A DNA stretch of 64,000 nt from Leptospira sp. WS39.C2 (GTDB taxonomy: Bacteria; Spirochaetota; Leptospiria; Leptospirales; Leptospiraceae): positions 2,906,001 to 2,970,000 of the forward strand of contig NZ_CP162142.1 in the NCBI RefSeq assembly GCF_040833965.1, in the 5' to 3' direction. This document shows positions 35,180 through 44,559 of the stretch, one piece after another. The notes beneath the pieces were generated by a model that was given only the letters and a program-made list of their open reading frames with translations, was not told the origin of the DNA and made no database searches. Position 1 is the stretch's first letter; each line of letters opens with the position of its first letter. A program made the position numbers and the translations under genes.

Positions 35180-35659
35180 TCATTTGATAATTATTCCTTT
35201 TTCTCCAAAGTTTTCGATTTCTTTAATTTTCTTGTTTGATGGATCAAAGTAGATAAACTTCTCCAAAACCTCTCCCTCAAAAAAATTGAAGGTTTCTAAC
35301 CTAGAACCATCAGAATACGTATCGATACATTTTTCTGGGATTTCCGAATCAGTCCTTAAAAAACATTTTTGAAATTTTCGATTCTTTGGAAATGGAACCA
35401 ACACAAAGCCGAGAACCAAAACTGTGTATATGAATAATAACATACTATTAGAAATATTTTTTGTATCAATCATTGGTTTATCTTCAGACTCCAAAATTGT
35501 TGTTTCCTCAATTGAATATTCAAACGAACATTCATTTATAGTTTTACTGCGATTGTAATCTTTTAAAAAAAGTAATTTCCCATAATTAGAAACTGCGTCA
35601 GAATTTCCAATCAAAAGCAATATAAATAACCCCAATTTAGTAAAACGAATGCTTTTCAT
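35180..35659 (-). CDS. hypothetical membrane protein (159 aa)
   Basis: A protein of about 159 residues from ATG at 35659 (MKSIRFTKLG). The N-terminus looks like a signal peptide or anchor (LGLFILLLIGNSDAV). A second hydrophobic segment (MLLFIYTVLVLGFVLVPFP) follows near residue 75, and the tail (DTYSDGSRLETFNFFEGEVLE) hints at MORN/YwqK-like beta hairpins. No function can be given. An upstream TTG would overlap the SGNH gene and is not preferred. Confidence 0.55.
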   Translation of the reverse strand: MKSIRFTKLGLFILLLIGNSDAVSNYGKLLFLKDYNRSKTINECSFEYSIEETTILESEDKPMIDTKNISNSMLLFIYTVLVLGFVLVPFPKNRKFQKCFLRTDSEIPEKCIDTYSDGSRLETFNFFEGEVLEKFIYFDPSNKKIKEIENFGEKGIIIK

Positions 35660-35672
35660 ACTTTTGGATGTA

Positions 35673-36794
35673 TCATAACGATTTTTTAATTGTATCCGCA
35701 ATCAAACGATTTGCTTTTTCATTGAAGTGGATGTCTTCTTTTTGCAAAAGATGTTTTTGTTTTCTAAAAACAAAACGCATATCGATGAGATTAGTTCCAA
35801 ATGTTTTTGAAATCGACTGTAATTCTTGTATAAATTCTGAATCACCCTTTAACCAATTTGATTGCATAGGAAATCCGATGGATTCATATACTTGGTACCG
35901 AATCGGATCAAATTCCACATCAAGAGGGATATAAACAAATGTTAACTTTTTATTTGATTTATTTAGTTCATTATGGAATTTCTCTAAAATCCGTTTCCAT
36001 CTTCGAAAGTTTTTTTGAGATACCGAACGTACGTCCAATGACTCTTTAAAATAATTTGGACTAATAGAATAAAGTGTGCGGAAGGAAAAAAAATCCTCGT
36101 CTCCAACTTCAATATCAGATTTTTTTTTCTGAACTTTATTTTTGTGTTTCTCATATTTCGTATTTGCAAATTTTTCAATTTCCTTTTCCATACGAGTTTG
36201 TACGGATCCAAAATATTCTTTTTTTAAATACATCCTTGTCCTTTCTGGAAGGAAAAAACCCAAAAGTTGCGTATACCATTTTTGTTTGTCGACAAAATGA
36301 ATGAAATCTGGTGTATCACCTGTTTCATAAATATCATTCCCATAAATCACAAGAAACAGATGTTCAAACTGGACTTTGTTTTTCGAAACTAAATAAATTG
36401 CATATTCGTTCTCTAAAGTAAAGCCAGGCATACTTATATTGGTCCACTGACAGTTTGTTTCTCTATTGAGAATTTCAGAAAATGAATCTTCCCAAAATAT
36501 ACCAGAACCAAACGTCTGTGAATCACCCAATAGCATATAATTGCAGTTAGTTTTTGTTTTTTGACTGGATTCACGAATTCCAAATTCTCCAATCACACCA
36601 GCTTCTGCTTCGCCTTTCCTGAAAAAAGGAAGTGTACGATTCGGTGGGTAATGGAAATAACCATAAGGTGCATTGTATTCGAAAATGTTTTCATCCAAAA
36701 ACCGAATGAGAAAAGTAAACGTGGAAAATAAACAAATGAAGAGAAAAATCTTTAATAAGGACCTCCATTTTGGATGAGAAAATACTTTTTTCAT
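35673..36794 (-). CDS. membrane-anchored SGNH-hydrolase-like protein
   Basis: A protein of about 373 residues from ATG 36794; a further ATG at 36842 would add 16 residues and share CATG with the divergent gene. One N-terminal membrane helix (LLKIFLFICLFSTFTFLIRFL), then an SGNH-type domain: block I LLGDSQTFG, block III YGNDIYE, and block V with Asp and His in DIHFNEKANRL near the C-terminus. Such proteins esterify or de-esterify cell-surface polysaccharides (AlgJ/AlgX or acyltransferase-like). It is paired head to head with a glycosyltransferase-like membrane protein. Confidence 0.75.
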   Translation of the reverse strand: MKKVFSHPKWRSLLKIFLFICLFSTFTFLIRFLDENIFEYNAPYGYFHYPPNRTLPFFRKGEAEAGVIGEFGIRESSQKTKTNCNYMLLGDSQTFGSGIFWEDSFSEILNRETNCQWTNISMPGFTLENEYAIYLVSKNKVQFEHLFLVIYGNDIYETGDTPDFIHFVDKQKWYTQLLGFFLPERTRMYLKKEYFGSVQTRMEKEIEKFANTKYEKHKNKVQKKKSDIEVGDEDFFSFRTLYSISPNYFKESLDVRSVSQKNFRRWKRILEKFHNELNKSNKKLTFVYIPLDVEFDPIRYQVYESIGFPMQSNWLKGDSEFIQELQSISKTFGTNLIDMRFVFRKQKHLLQKEDIHFNEKANRLIADTIKKSL

Positions 36795-36840
36795 TGATGA
36801 TACTTGGGAAAAATCAAATATGTGATAGTTTCGATTCCAC

Positions 36841-38253
36841 ATGATCCAGTCAAAAAAAGCAATAGGTTTCTTTTATGGAGTTGGATTTTTAGCCATCTCT
36901 TATCTTTTATTCAAAACTTTGAGTATCGTTGCCTTTTCTGATTTTTCATTATTTGAATGGCAAATCAAACAAGTTCTGAAAGGTTCCACACAACTTCCAT
37001 ACTCACAATTTAGTAATGACCCAAATTTATTTTTTTTCCCAATACCCAATGTATTTTTCCATCTAACAAACTCTAGAATTGACTCCACTTTTCCAAATTT
37101 ATACCCAATTTTATTTGCTCCCATATATTTCTTTTTGGGTAAACTAGGGATACAGATTGTACAACTTATCCTATTTTTTGGGACTATTTGGTTATTCCAT
37201 AGAATCAAAAGAGATCATTTACAGACCATGCTACTTCTGTTTGGTTCTTCATTACCCATTTATATCGATTTAATTCATGACACAGTTTTTGTATTTTTTT
37301 TAGAGATTTTTTTATTTTACTGCTTCCATAAAAAACACATCGTATTGGCTTCCTTTATTTCCGTGGTTCTAGTTTGGATGCGGCCGGAATTTTTATCGGT
37401 GCTCTGCCTTATTCCCTTATTTTTTGAATGGAAAACAATTTGGAAACAATACCTCGTTTGGTTTTTTTTGTTTTTGATTTGTTTTGTGAGTGGAAACTAT
37501 TTATATTACGAAACACCCCTTCCACTTCGGCTTCTTAAAAATGCAACCTTCCACTGGAATCCAGAAGTTGTTCTGTATTTATTCCGTTTACTCGTAGAAC
37601 AGATTCCCGTTTTTTCTGTATTCATCATTCTTCTATTTCTGTTTTTATTTCAGAAAAAATTTCCACTTCGTTTTTTTGTCTTAGTTTTAATGACTTGTTT
37701 CCTTATAATACTTTCTCCTAATACAGGTGGACACAATACTCCTCGGTATTTATACTGTTTGGTTCCATATTATGCGTTCTCTATCCAATCGTTACCAAAT
37801 GAAACAACCATCCTCAGAAAAGGGTTTTTCATCTTACTTGTGTTTGTATGCATTTATTCGACTTACCAATGGAACTACCAAACAAAAGAACTAATAAAAA
37901 TCTCAAAATTCCAAACCAACACTTTGTCTGCTCTAAAAAATTTAAAAGAAGATACTTTCGTATTTAACAATTCTGATTTTAGTTTTGTGGCTCTCCCACT
38001 TATCGAAGAAAATAAAAACTTAGTCCTCATCCGAAACCATCCAAAAGAAAATCAATTAGGTATTTTCCTATCACAACAACAAATCAATACATTTGTTTTT
38101 CTGGAATTACCACCCTCACCTTTTCCCATTCCAAACCCTTTTGTAACTTCGAATTGCCTAAACAATTGTGAATATGTTCTCAAAGAACAATACCCTTTAC
38201 CAGATACGATGTTGCCAATTATGGTCTTCAAATTTTCAAATTCAAGAAATTAG
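36841..38253 (+). CDS. polytopic membrane protein, possibly GT-C type glycosyltransferase
   Basis: A 470-residue protein with about ten hydrophobic helices and a soluble C-terminal domain of 120 residues. The layout (an early acidic loop, EWQIKQVLKGSTQLP, and a C-terminal extracytoplasmic domain) is that of GT-C family mannosyl- or arabinosyltransferases, but no decisive motif is seen, so this is tentative. It is rich in Phe and Leu and the DNA is AT-rich. Divergent from the SGNH gene, possibly sharing a surface-glycan role. Confidence 0.6.
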   Translation: MIQSKKAIGFFYGVGFLAISYLLFKTLSIVAFSDFSLFEWQIKQVLKGSTQLPYSQFSNDPNLFFFPIPNVFFHLTNSRIDSTFPNLYPILFAPIYFFLGKLGIQIVQLILFFGTIWLFHRIKRDHLQTMLLLFGSSLPIYIDLIHDTVFVFFLEIFLFYCFHKKHIVLASFISVVLVWMRPEFLSVLCLIPLFFEWKTIWKQYLVWFFLFLICFVSGNYLYYETPLPLRLLKNATFHWNPEVVLYLFRLLVEQIPVFSVFIILLFLFLFQKKFPLRFFVLVLMTCFLIILSPNTGGHNTPRYLYCLVPYYAFSIQSLPNETTILRKGFFILLVFVCIYSTYQWNYQTKELIKISKFQTNTLSALKNLKEDTFVFNNSDFSFVALPLIEENKNLVLIRNHPKENQLGIFLSQQQINTFVFLELPPSPFPIPNPFVTSNCLNNCEYVLKEQYPLPDTMLPIMVFKFSNSRN

Positions 38254-38313
38254 GAAAATAATTTCTGACTTGATTTATAAAATAAGACAGATACAAGTAT
38301 AAACGGTAAAAAA

Positions 38314-39228
38314 ATGACAAATTCTTTACAGTGCCCTAGTTGTGGCAGTAACAATATTTATCGTGAGTCGGCAACTATTTATCGTTGTTCCGATTGTTTC
38401 GACAAACTTCCAACAGGTGCCAATTATGATTCACCTCCACCAAAGGTGTATGGTACTACTAAAAATACCGACTCTTCCCCATTATCAAAATACAAATATA
38501 TATTCATTTCTGTCATTCTTGGATGGACCATTCTTGGAAGTATTTTTACCTCCGTGTTCCAATCCAATATGAATTCTACAACCACCCAAGAAGAAGACAC
38601 AAACATAGTCATAGACCCAAGTGCAAGTTCGACAGAAATCAATCCACAAGGAGATTTTTATTATATAAATGAATTTCCGGACACAATTGGAAATTCATAC
38701 TTTGTTGGTACTTTCACAAACACGAGTGGTTTTGTGATCTTGATGCCAAAATTCACAGTGACTTTATACAATGAAGATGGTACAACGATTGCATCCAGTG
38801 AAGGTTATGGTGAAAAAAATCTTATCGAAAATAATGAATCTGTTATTTTCGAAGTTCTATGGTCTGAAATTCCGAAGTACCACCATTACCAAATCACAGT
38901 GTCTGCAACAACTTACCAAGGTGAAATATCTCGTCCAAATTTAATCTTACAGTCAGTCCAACTGAAAAAAGTTAAAAACAAAGGGACAGTGATTACGGGG
39001 CAAATTCAAAACCAAGGATCAACCATCGCAAATTTTGCTAGGATCAAATGTTTGATCATTGGAAGTGATAACAAAGTTTCTGATTATGGAACGTTTGCCA
39101 TAGAAAAAGAAGATTTTTTACCAATGGAATCCCAAAACTTTTCTATGGAATTGTTTCGCACAAAAGTATTTCCAACATTATATTACTGTGAAACTGACGG
39201 TATTAACAAAGATATGAATGCAAATTAG
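38314..39228 (+). CDS. zinc-ribbon, single-pass membrane protein with beta-sandwich domain
   Basis: A 304-residue protein. The N-terminus is a four-Cys zinc ribbon (CPSCGSNNIYRESATIYRCSDC), followed by a disordered linker, one membrane helix (YIFISVILGWTILGSIFTSVF, about 62-82), and an exported C-terminal region with two FxLYD-like beta modules (YFVGTFTNTSGFVILMPKF and VITGQIQNQGSTIANFAR). Architecture of this kind is common in putative envelope-stress or scaffold proteins; a function is not known. Confidence 0.7.
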   Translation: MTNSLQCPSCGSNNIYRESATIYRCSDCFDKLPTGANYDSPPPKVYGTTKNTDSSPLSKYKYIFISVILGWTILGSIFTSVFQSNMNSTTTQEEDTNIVIDPSASSTEINPQGDFYYINEFPDTIGNSYFVGTFTNTSGFVILMPKFTVTLYNEDGTTIASSEGYGEKNLIENNESVIFEVLWSEIPKYHHYQITVSATTYQGEISRPNLILQSVQLKKVKNKGTVITGQIQNQGSTIANFARIKCLIIGSDNKVSDYGTFAIEKEDFLPMESQNFSMELFRTKVFPTLYYCETDGINKDMNAN

Positions 39229-39530
39229 TCCCATTGTTTGTGAAGGACTTGGTAAAAGTTTTCAATTGATTTGTCTAAATTATGCGAACGCCAATAAGGA
39301 TTACTCTCGAGAGAAATTTGGACGTGTTTCACAACACTTCGTATAAAACTAGTACGATCAATCTTTGAACCTTTTTCCAACTTTTCAAAACTTGTTTGCC
39401 TTGCTGAAAGTTCTTTTTTCAAAGCAGACGAAATCACTAAAACTGCATCATCAGTTGTTAGGCGGTGTTCCATGACAAGTAACTCGGCGGCTTCCTTAAT
39501 CAATTTCAGTTGGCGATCGCTGACAGACAT
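39225..39530 (-). CDS. small conserved hypothetical protein (101 aa)
   Basis: A 101-residue, mainly helical soluble protein of unknown function. Its start (MSVSDRQLKLIKEAAELLVMEHRLTTDDAVLVISSALKKELSAR) looks like a helical domain; the Trp-rich tail (SNPYWRSHNLD, HKQWD) stands out. Its 3' end overlaps the zinc-ribbon gene by four bases and it is divergent from the STAS gene by 61 bases. Confidence 0.6.
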   Translation of the reverse strand: MSVSDRQLKLIKEAAELLVMEHRLTTDDAVLVISSALKKELSARQTSFEKLEKGSKIDRTSFIRSVVKHVQISLESNPYWRSHNLDKSIENFYQVLHKQWD

Positions 39531-39591
39531 AAGTAAGAGCCTATTCCAACAAAAAGAATCATAAAAAACAAGACAGAAATTCTATTTTGTC

Positions 39592-39924
39592 GTGAAAAAT
39601 TCTTTCAAAATTACCAATACGAATCAAAAAGAGAAAACATTGGCTGTCGTGGTTAAAATCAAAAACGAAGATATATCCTTCGATGGTTTGAGTGGGTTCC
39701 GTGAAAGGATTATGTCTACCATTCAAAATACGAAAGAAGACATCCAACTTGATTTTTCAGAAATCACGATGTCTTTAGACAGTGCAACGATTGGTGAATT
39801 AATGAAATACCATTCCGCACTTGAATCTCAAAATCTCCAATTGAAAATTTCAGGTGTCAATAAATTGATCCGAACGGTTTTTCGACTGAACAAACTAGAC
39901 ACCATTTTACACCTGATCGATTGA
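39592..39924 (+). CDS. STAS-domain (anti-sigma factor antagonist-like) protein
   Basis: A 110-residue protein from GTG 39592 with the STAS pattern: VVVKIKNEDISFDGLSGFRERI, then IQLDFSEITMSLDSATIGEL, where the Ser in SLDSATIG aligns with the phosphorylated Ser of SpoIIAA-type antagonists, and then LQLKISGVNKLIRTVFRLNKL. It would bind a partner-switching kinase; stand-alone HATPase proteins exist elsewhere in this window, but none is adjacent. Convergent with the receiver-kinase gene. Confidence 0.8.
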   Translation: MKNSFKITNTNQKEKTLAVVVKIKNEDISFDGLSGFRERIMSTIQNTKEDIQLDFSEITMSLDSATIGELMKYHSALESQNLQLKISGVNKLIRTVFRLNKLDTILHLID

Positions 39925-39966
39925 ATCTAAGAACCTATAAGACGAATCACTCTTCTCGGTAGTCTA

Positions 39967-41220
39967 TCAGAGTGATGTTTCATTTTGCACAGGTAGTGCT
40001 AACTGAAACGCTACTTTGGTTTTTGGTTTCCCATCCCAATCCAAATGATCTTTGATATTGAATATGGAAATTTTTCCATTATGTTTTTTAATACAATTAT
40101 CAACATAACTTAAACCTAAACCAAAATCCAAGGTTTGATACTTTTCAAATACTGATTTTGATAATCGATAAAATGGTTCAAAGATAAGATTTTCAGATTC
40201 AATAGGAATCCCTTTGCTGCCATCATAATTAACGATAGGTTCATTATAAATTGCACATTTAAACCAATCATTTTCGAATTTTAGAATCGTTGTGATGGTG
40301 GAGTCTGGTACAGAAAACTTACATGCGTTTGTTACTATCTCAACAAAAGATTTTTTAAAACAATCTTTGCTAATGGAAACCAAAAAATGTGAATGATTGA
40401 GATTAAAATCACTCACGATTATTTCATGATTTTGGATTCGTAAGATCGGCTCTAATTCACCAATCCATGTTTTGATTTCCTCATAAAGTTGTTTCAAAGA
40501 AAATATTTCTAGTTTTGGTTGGTTTGAAATTAAAGAATCTATTTCTACAAATTTATTTAAAGATTTTTCAGCCATCTCTGCATTAATTTGTATTAACTCC
40601 ATAAGTTCAGAATCGATCTTATAAAATTTTCCATCAAAATCAGATGTATCCGTTACCATTTTTAAAATGGAAACAAGAGCGCCAAAACCAGCTCCCTGGC
40701 AAAAACTATGTTTTAAACTTTCAAATAAATTTTGATTCTCTCGTTTGAATTTTCCAATAGAAGTCATTTTTTCCTTCCACTGGATCCATTCTAATTGACC
40801 TTCTAAACGTAACTGTTGTTCTTTTCTTGAAATTACTTCTATACGTTTCATTTCGTGAAATTCAAATGCACGTTTGATTTTAATTGCGATTTCAAAATCC
40901 TGGATGGGTTTTATAATATAATCAAAAATCCCAAGTTTCATTATTTTTACTATGAATTTTGGATTCTGATTCCCTGTGATCATAATGATAACAGGTTCTA
41001 CATCGCCAGTTTTTAATGCGGAAATTAACTCATCTCCATTCATTCCCGGCATTTCATAGTCGGTGATCACAACTGGAAAAGGATTGTCTAAATAGGTTTG
41101 CAGTGCTTTTTTACCATCTTTTGTTAGCACCACATTGTATCCTAGTTCTGTTAATCTTTGTTTTAAATAGAAACCTAATACTGCGTCATCTTCAGCGATT
41201 AATACTCGTTTTCCAATCAC
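39967..41220 (-). CDS. response-regulator receiver fused to a histidine-kinase ATPase domain
   Basis: A 417-residue soluble protein with an N-terminal receiver (Asp10-Asp11, phosphoacceptor Asp54 in ITDYEMPG, Lys in IIKPI), a helical middle, and a C-terminal HATPase_c domain. The N-box is EIVTNACKFS near 295, the F-box is IFEPFYRLS and the G-box is DFGLGLSYVDNC. A typical HisKA H-box is not recognisable; LKHSFCQG is only a weak candidate. The order is the reverse of most hybrid kinases. No sensor domain or membrane segment is present. Confidence 0.82.
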   Translation of the reverse strand: MIGKRVLIAEDDAVLGFYLKQRLTELGYNVVLTKDGKKALQTYLDNPFPVVITDYEMPGMNGDELISALKTGDVEPVIIMITGNQNPKFIVKIMKLGIFDYIIKPIQDFEIAIKIKRAFEFHEMKRIEVISRKEQQLRLEGQLEWIQWKEKMTSIGKFKRENQNLFESLKHSFCQGAGFGALVSILKMVTDTSDFDGKFYKIDSELMELIQINAEMAEKSLNKFVEIDSLISNQPKLEIFSLKQLYEEIKTWIGELEPILRIQNHEIIVSDFNLNHSHFLVSISKDCFKKSFVEIVTNACKFSVPDSTITTILKFENDWFKCAIYNEPIVNYDGSKGIPIESENLIFEPFYRLSKSVFEKYQTLDFGLGLSYVDNCIKKHNGKISIFNIKDHLDWDGKPKTKVAFQLALPVQNETSL

Positions 41221-41330
41221 AAGAGTTCCTTATCAAAACAAGAAATACTTTTAAAAACCATCTAACAAAAGACCATGCGAACACTGTAACATGACACTAG
41301 TACTTTGCCGAATGTAATGAGCAAATTGAT

Positions 41331-44300
41331 CTAAGATAACTTCATTTTTTTTCTTCGAAAGTATTTCACTGTTTCCGTATACAATAATAAAACCAGCGTT
41401 CCGTGGAAGGCAAATCCGTAAACATGAAATGGCAACGGAGAAAAATAATAGATTGAACTAAGTTCTGTATAAAAAAATAAATAACACAATAAAATTGAAA
41501 AACCAATTCCAATCCATACGATTCGGTTCGAAAACAAATCCATCTGAAATACAGATTCAATTCTAGATCTTTTACTTAAAACATTGCCTATTTGAACAGT
41601 TATCGTTGGGAAAAAAAATGCTGTTAATGATTGTAAATACTCTGGACTTGCTTTTGTCATATCCAATCCTTCAGGAGAAGACGGCATTACACCTCCACAT
41701 TCAGTGTAAACAAAATAGTAATAAGTACTAACACATGCACCAAATAAGAGCAAACCTTCATACAAATAGGATCTCAGTATAAATCCTAATGATATCAACT
41801 TTTGATTCCGATTTCTAGGTGGCCTATTCATGATTCCTTTTTCAGGAGGTTCTGATCCAAGACCCATTGCAGGTATTAAATCTGTTCCAACATCAACAGC
41901 AAGTACCCCCATAACTGTCATTAAGAGTGGAAAACCAGGGATCATAGCCCAGAGTAAAAATGGTATCAATTCTTGTGGGTTTGAATTTAACACATAAGCA
42001 GAGAATTTTCGAATATTATCAAATACACCACGTCCTTCTTCAATTGCAGAAACTATCGTTGCAAAGTCATCATCAACAATGATCATTCTTGCAGCTTCTT
42101 TCGCTACTTCTGTTCCTCGTTTTCCCATCGCAATTCCAATGTCTGCTTTTTTTAATGCCGGACCATCATTCACACCATCTCCAGTCACAGCTACAATTTC
42201 ACCTAATTCCTGCAATATGGTGACAATTCTCAATTTTTGTGAAGGAGAAACCCTTGCAAATATAGGTTCTCCTTTTTTTACCCATTCTTTTAAACTTATG
42301 TCAGACATTTGATCCAATTGAACACCTGTTATGACGATAGGTTTTTCGCCTCCAATTCCAATGGTTCGACCAACAGATTCCGCAGTTAAAGGGTGGTCTC
42401 CAGTGATCATCAGAATCCGAATCCCTGCTGTATGGCATTTTTTAATCGCATCAGGGACCTTTGGACGAATCGGATCTGCTAAACAACAATGCCCTAAATA
42501 AATCATCTCTGATTCAACTTGAGATTGATTGAATGGAATTGTTTCGTTGGGAGCCATTTTATAAGAAAATGCGAGAACTCTATTTCCTAATCTCGCCGAA
42601 GCATCGGAAGCATTCTGTAATTGGGCTCTTTTGTTTTCATCCAATGCTACAACAGAACCATTTTCATAAACAAAAGAACAAATGGATAGGATTTCGGAAG
42701 GTCCACCTTTTGCATAAACTATCGTAAAGTTTTCTTTTTGAATGATAACACTCATTCTTTTGCGAATCGAATCAAATCCGTTTGTGAGAATTCTTTTTCC
42801 TGAAGTATATTGAACCTTACCTGAGGACAAATACAATAATGACAATTCCATTGGATCACCCAGAGGATTTGGTTCTAAAGAAGCATTGTTACAGTAATAC
42901 CCACATTCTAACAAAAGTTGACTCCCTTCAAATTGGGAAATCGTATCAGGGGAAATCATTTTTGAATCAAAATAAATTTCTACGACACGCATTTGATTTT
43001 GAGTCAGGGTTCCTGTTTTATCAGAACATATAACAGTCGTACAACCCAATGTTTCTACACTTGATAAATCTTTTAAGATAGCATTTCGTTTTGCCATTCT
43101 AGAGACACCTAAAGCCAATGATAAAGTAACCGTTGGTAACAAACCCTCAGGAACGTTTGCAACAAAAATTCCTATAAAAAACAAAAAGGCCTGAACAAAA
43201 CTAAGTCCGGCAACCCAATACCCTAAAATTAGAAATACAACTCCGATACAAAATGCAAACAATGAAATGGATATAACCGTTTGTCGTAATTGTATTTGAA
43301 GTGGACTCTCCACTCTTTTAATTTGAGAAGTTAATCCAGCGATTTGCCCAATTTCTGTTGTTTGTCCAGTTCCAAATACAACGGCTTTTGTTTTGCCTTT
43401 AATGAGAGAACTTCCAGCAAAAAGGATGTTTGGCATTTCTAACCATAAAAACTTCCCTTCTAATACGATTTCATTTTCTGATTTATATCGTCTGGCCGAA
43501 GTTGATTCACCTGTTAAGGATGAATTATCAACTTCTACATCTTCTGCTTCGATGATGCGACAATCTGCTGGGACAACATCACCTTCGGATAATACGATTA
43601 AATCACCTGGAACAATTTCATCAGCTGGGATTGTAATTAATTTACCTTCTCGAATGACAGGACATTCATTTGCTAATAATTTACGTAAGGCTTCTACCGC
43701 ATTGTCGGATTTAGATTCTTGGAAAAACGAAAATATTCCATTGATCATGATGACTATAAATATCGCTACACCTAACTCTGGCATATTGACACCTGGAACA
43801 AAACAAAGAGCTGTCGCGATCCATAATAACACGGCAAATAGATTCAAAAAACTTTTGAGAAATTTCCAAATCATTGGAACTGATTTTTCTTTTTCGATTA
43901 CGTTTTTACCAATTGTTTCCAATCGAATTTTTGCTTCACTTTCTGTTAGTCCATTTTCTAAATCAGTTTGTAGTTCAAATGCGATCTGAGACTGATTGAG
44001 ATTTTTATAACTTGGTTTCATATTAAATTCGCCGCGTTGGACTACATCTAGAACGTCCACTTCTTTTTCGCATAACATAAGTTCGTCGAATATTTGAGGC
44101 AATAAGGAAGACAATCCATGTAAAAGACGCAAATGTAGAGAAGGTTGCTTTTCTGGAATCATCTGGAACAAAACCAACCGTATATTTTGTTCTCCCACAA
44201 GGATCCCTTTGGGGATTACAAACAGGAAAAACTCAGGTGATTTTATTTTTTTAGATCGAAAATGTGGGATGAGGATACTTTGCCCAATGGAAACAAACGT

Positions 44301-44450
44301 TTGGTTTGGAATAGAATGAAATCGGAATTGGATTTCCTTTTTTGTCTCTACCTCTCTAATTTTGTTCAAAAGAGACAAATGAACATCATCCCATGTTTTT
44401 GAATCATTCAAAATTTGGATGGAATCGATGTTTAAAAATTCAAGTAACAT
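41331..44450 (-). CDS. PIIC-type (Na,K-ATPase-like) cation P-type ATPase with N-terminal EIIA-Ntr domain
   Basis: A 1039-residue membrane ATPase. Residues 1-145 resemble a PTS EIIA(Ntr)/PtsN domain: SIGQSILIPHFRSKKI with His at about 63 in the place of the phosphorylated His, and PEKQPSLHLRLLHGLSSLL. Then a cation-ATPase N-domain, TGES near 311, the membrane motif NVPEGLLPT near 431 (Na,K-ATPase type, unlike SERCA's PEGLP), CSDKTGTLTQN near 476, and TGDGVNDGPALKKADIGIAMG near 755. Ten membrane helices fit class II. The C-terminal helices retain NPQELIPF. Transported ions are inferred to be monovalent. It is a single-gene unit. Confidence 0.9.
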   Translation of the reverse strand: MLLEFLNIDSIQILNDSKTWDDVHLSLLNKIREVETKKEIQFRFHSIPNQTFVSIGQSILIPHFRSKKIKSPEFFLFVIPKGILVGEQNIRLVLFQMIPEKQPSLHLRLLHGLSSLLPQIFDELMLCEKEVDVLDVVQRGEFNMKPSYKNLNQSQIAFELQTDLENGLTESEAKIRLETIGKNVIEKEKSVPMIWKFLKSFLNLFAVLLWIATALCFVPGVNMPELGVAIFIVIMINGIFSFFQESKSDNAVEALRKLLANECPVIREGKLITIPADEIVPGDLIVLSEGDVVPADCRIIEAEDVEVDNSSLTGESTSARRYKSENEIVLEGKFLWLEMPNILFAGSSLIKGKTKAVVFGTGQTTEIGQIAGLTSQIKRVESPLQIQLRQTVISISLFAFCIGVVFLILGYWVAGLSFVQAFLFFIGIFVANVPEGLLPTVTLSLALGVSRMAKRNAILKDLSSVETLGCTTVICSDKTGTLTQNQMRVVEIYFDSKMISPDTISQFEGSQLLLECGYYCNNASLEPNPLGDPMELSLLYLSSGKVQYTSGKRILTNGFDSIRKRMSVIIQKENFTIVYAKGGPSEILSICSFVYENGSVVALDENKRAQLQNASDASARLGNRVLAFSYKMAPNETIPFNQSQVESEMIYLGHCCLADPIRPKVPDAIKKCHTAGIRILMITGDHPLTAESVGRTIGIGGEKPIVITGVQLDQMSDISLKEWVKKGEPIFARVSPSQKLRIVTILQELGEIVAVTGDGVNDGPALKKADIGIAMGKRGTEVAKEAARMIIVDDDFATIVSAIEEGRGVFDNIRKFSAYVLNSNPQELIPFLLWAMIPGFPLLMTVMGVLAVDVGTDLIPAMGLGSEPPEKGIMNRPPRNRNQKLISLGFILRSYLYEGLLLFGACVSTYYYFVYTECGGVMPSSPEGLDMTKASPEYLQSLTAFFFPTITVQIGNVLSKRSRIESVFQMDLFSNRIVWIGIGFSILLCYLFFYTELSSIYYFSPLPFHVYGFAFHGTLVLLLYTETVKYFRRKKMKLS

Positions 44451-44559
44451 GCTTCTACATGTGAGTTATTTGATGAAATTTCTATTCATTTTTTTAAAGT
44501 AGATGGCTAAACCCTCCTAGATTTCCAAAATTTCGTAGGTAAAATATCCTTCGAATGGA

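Noticed and set aside
39946..39976. Inverted repeat ATCACTCT / AGAGTGAT between the STAS and receiver-kinase genes
   Set aside because: Short stem, 15-base loop, no T-run, and it overlaps a stop codon; too weak to call a terminator.
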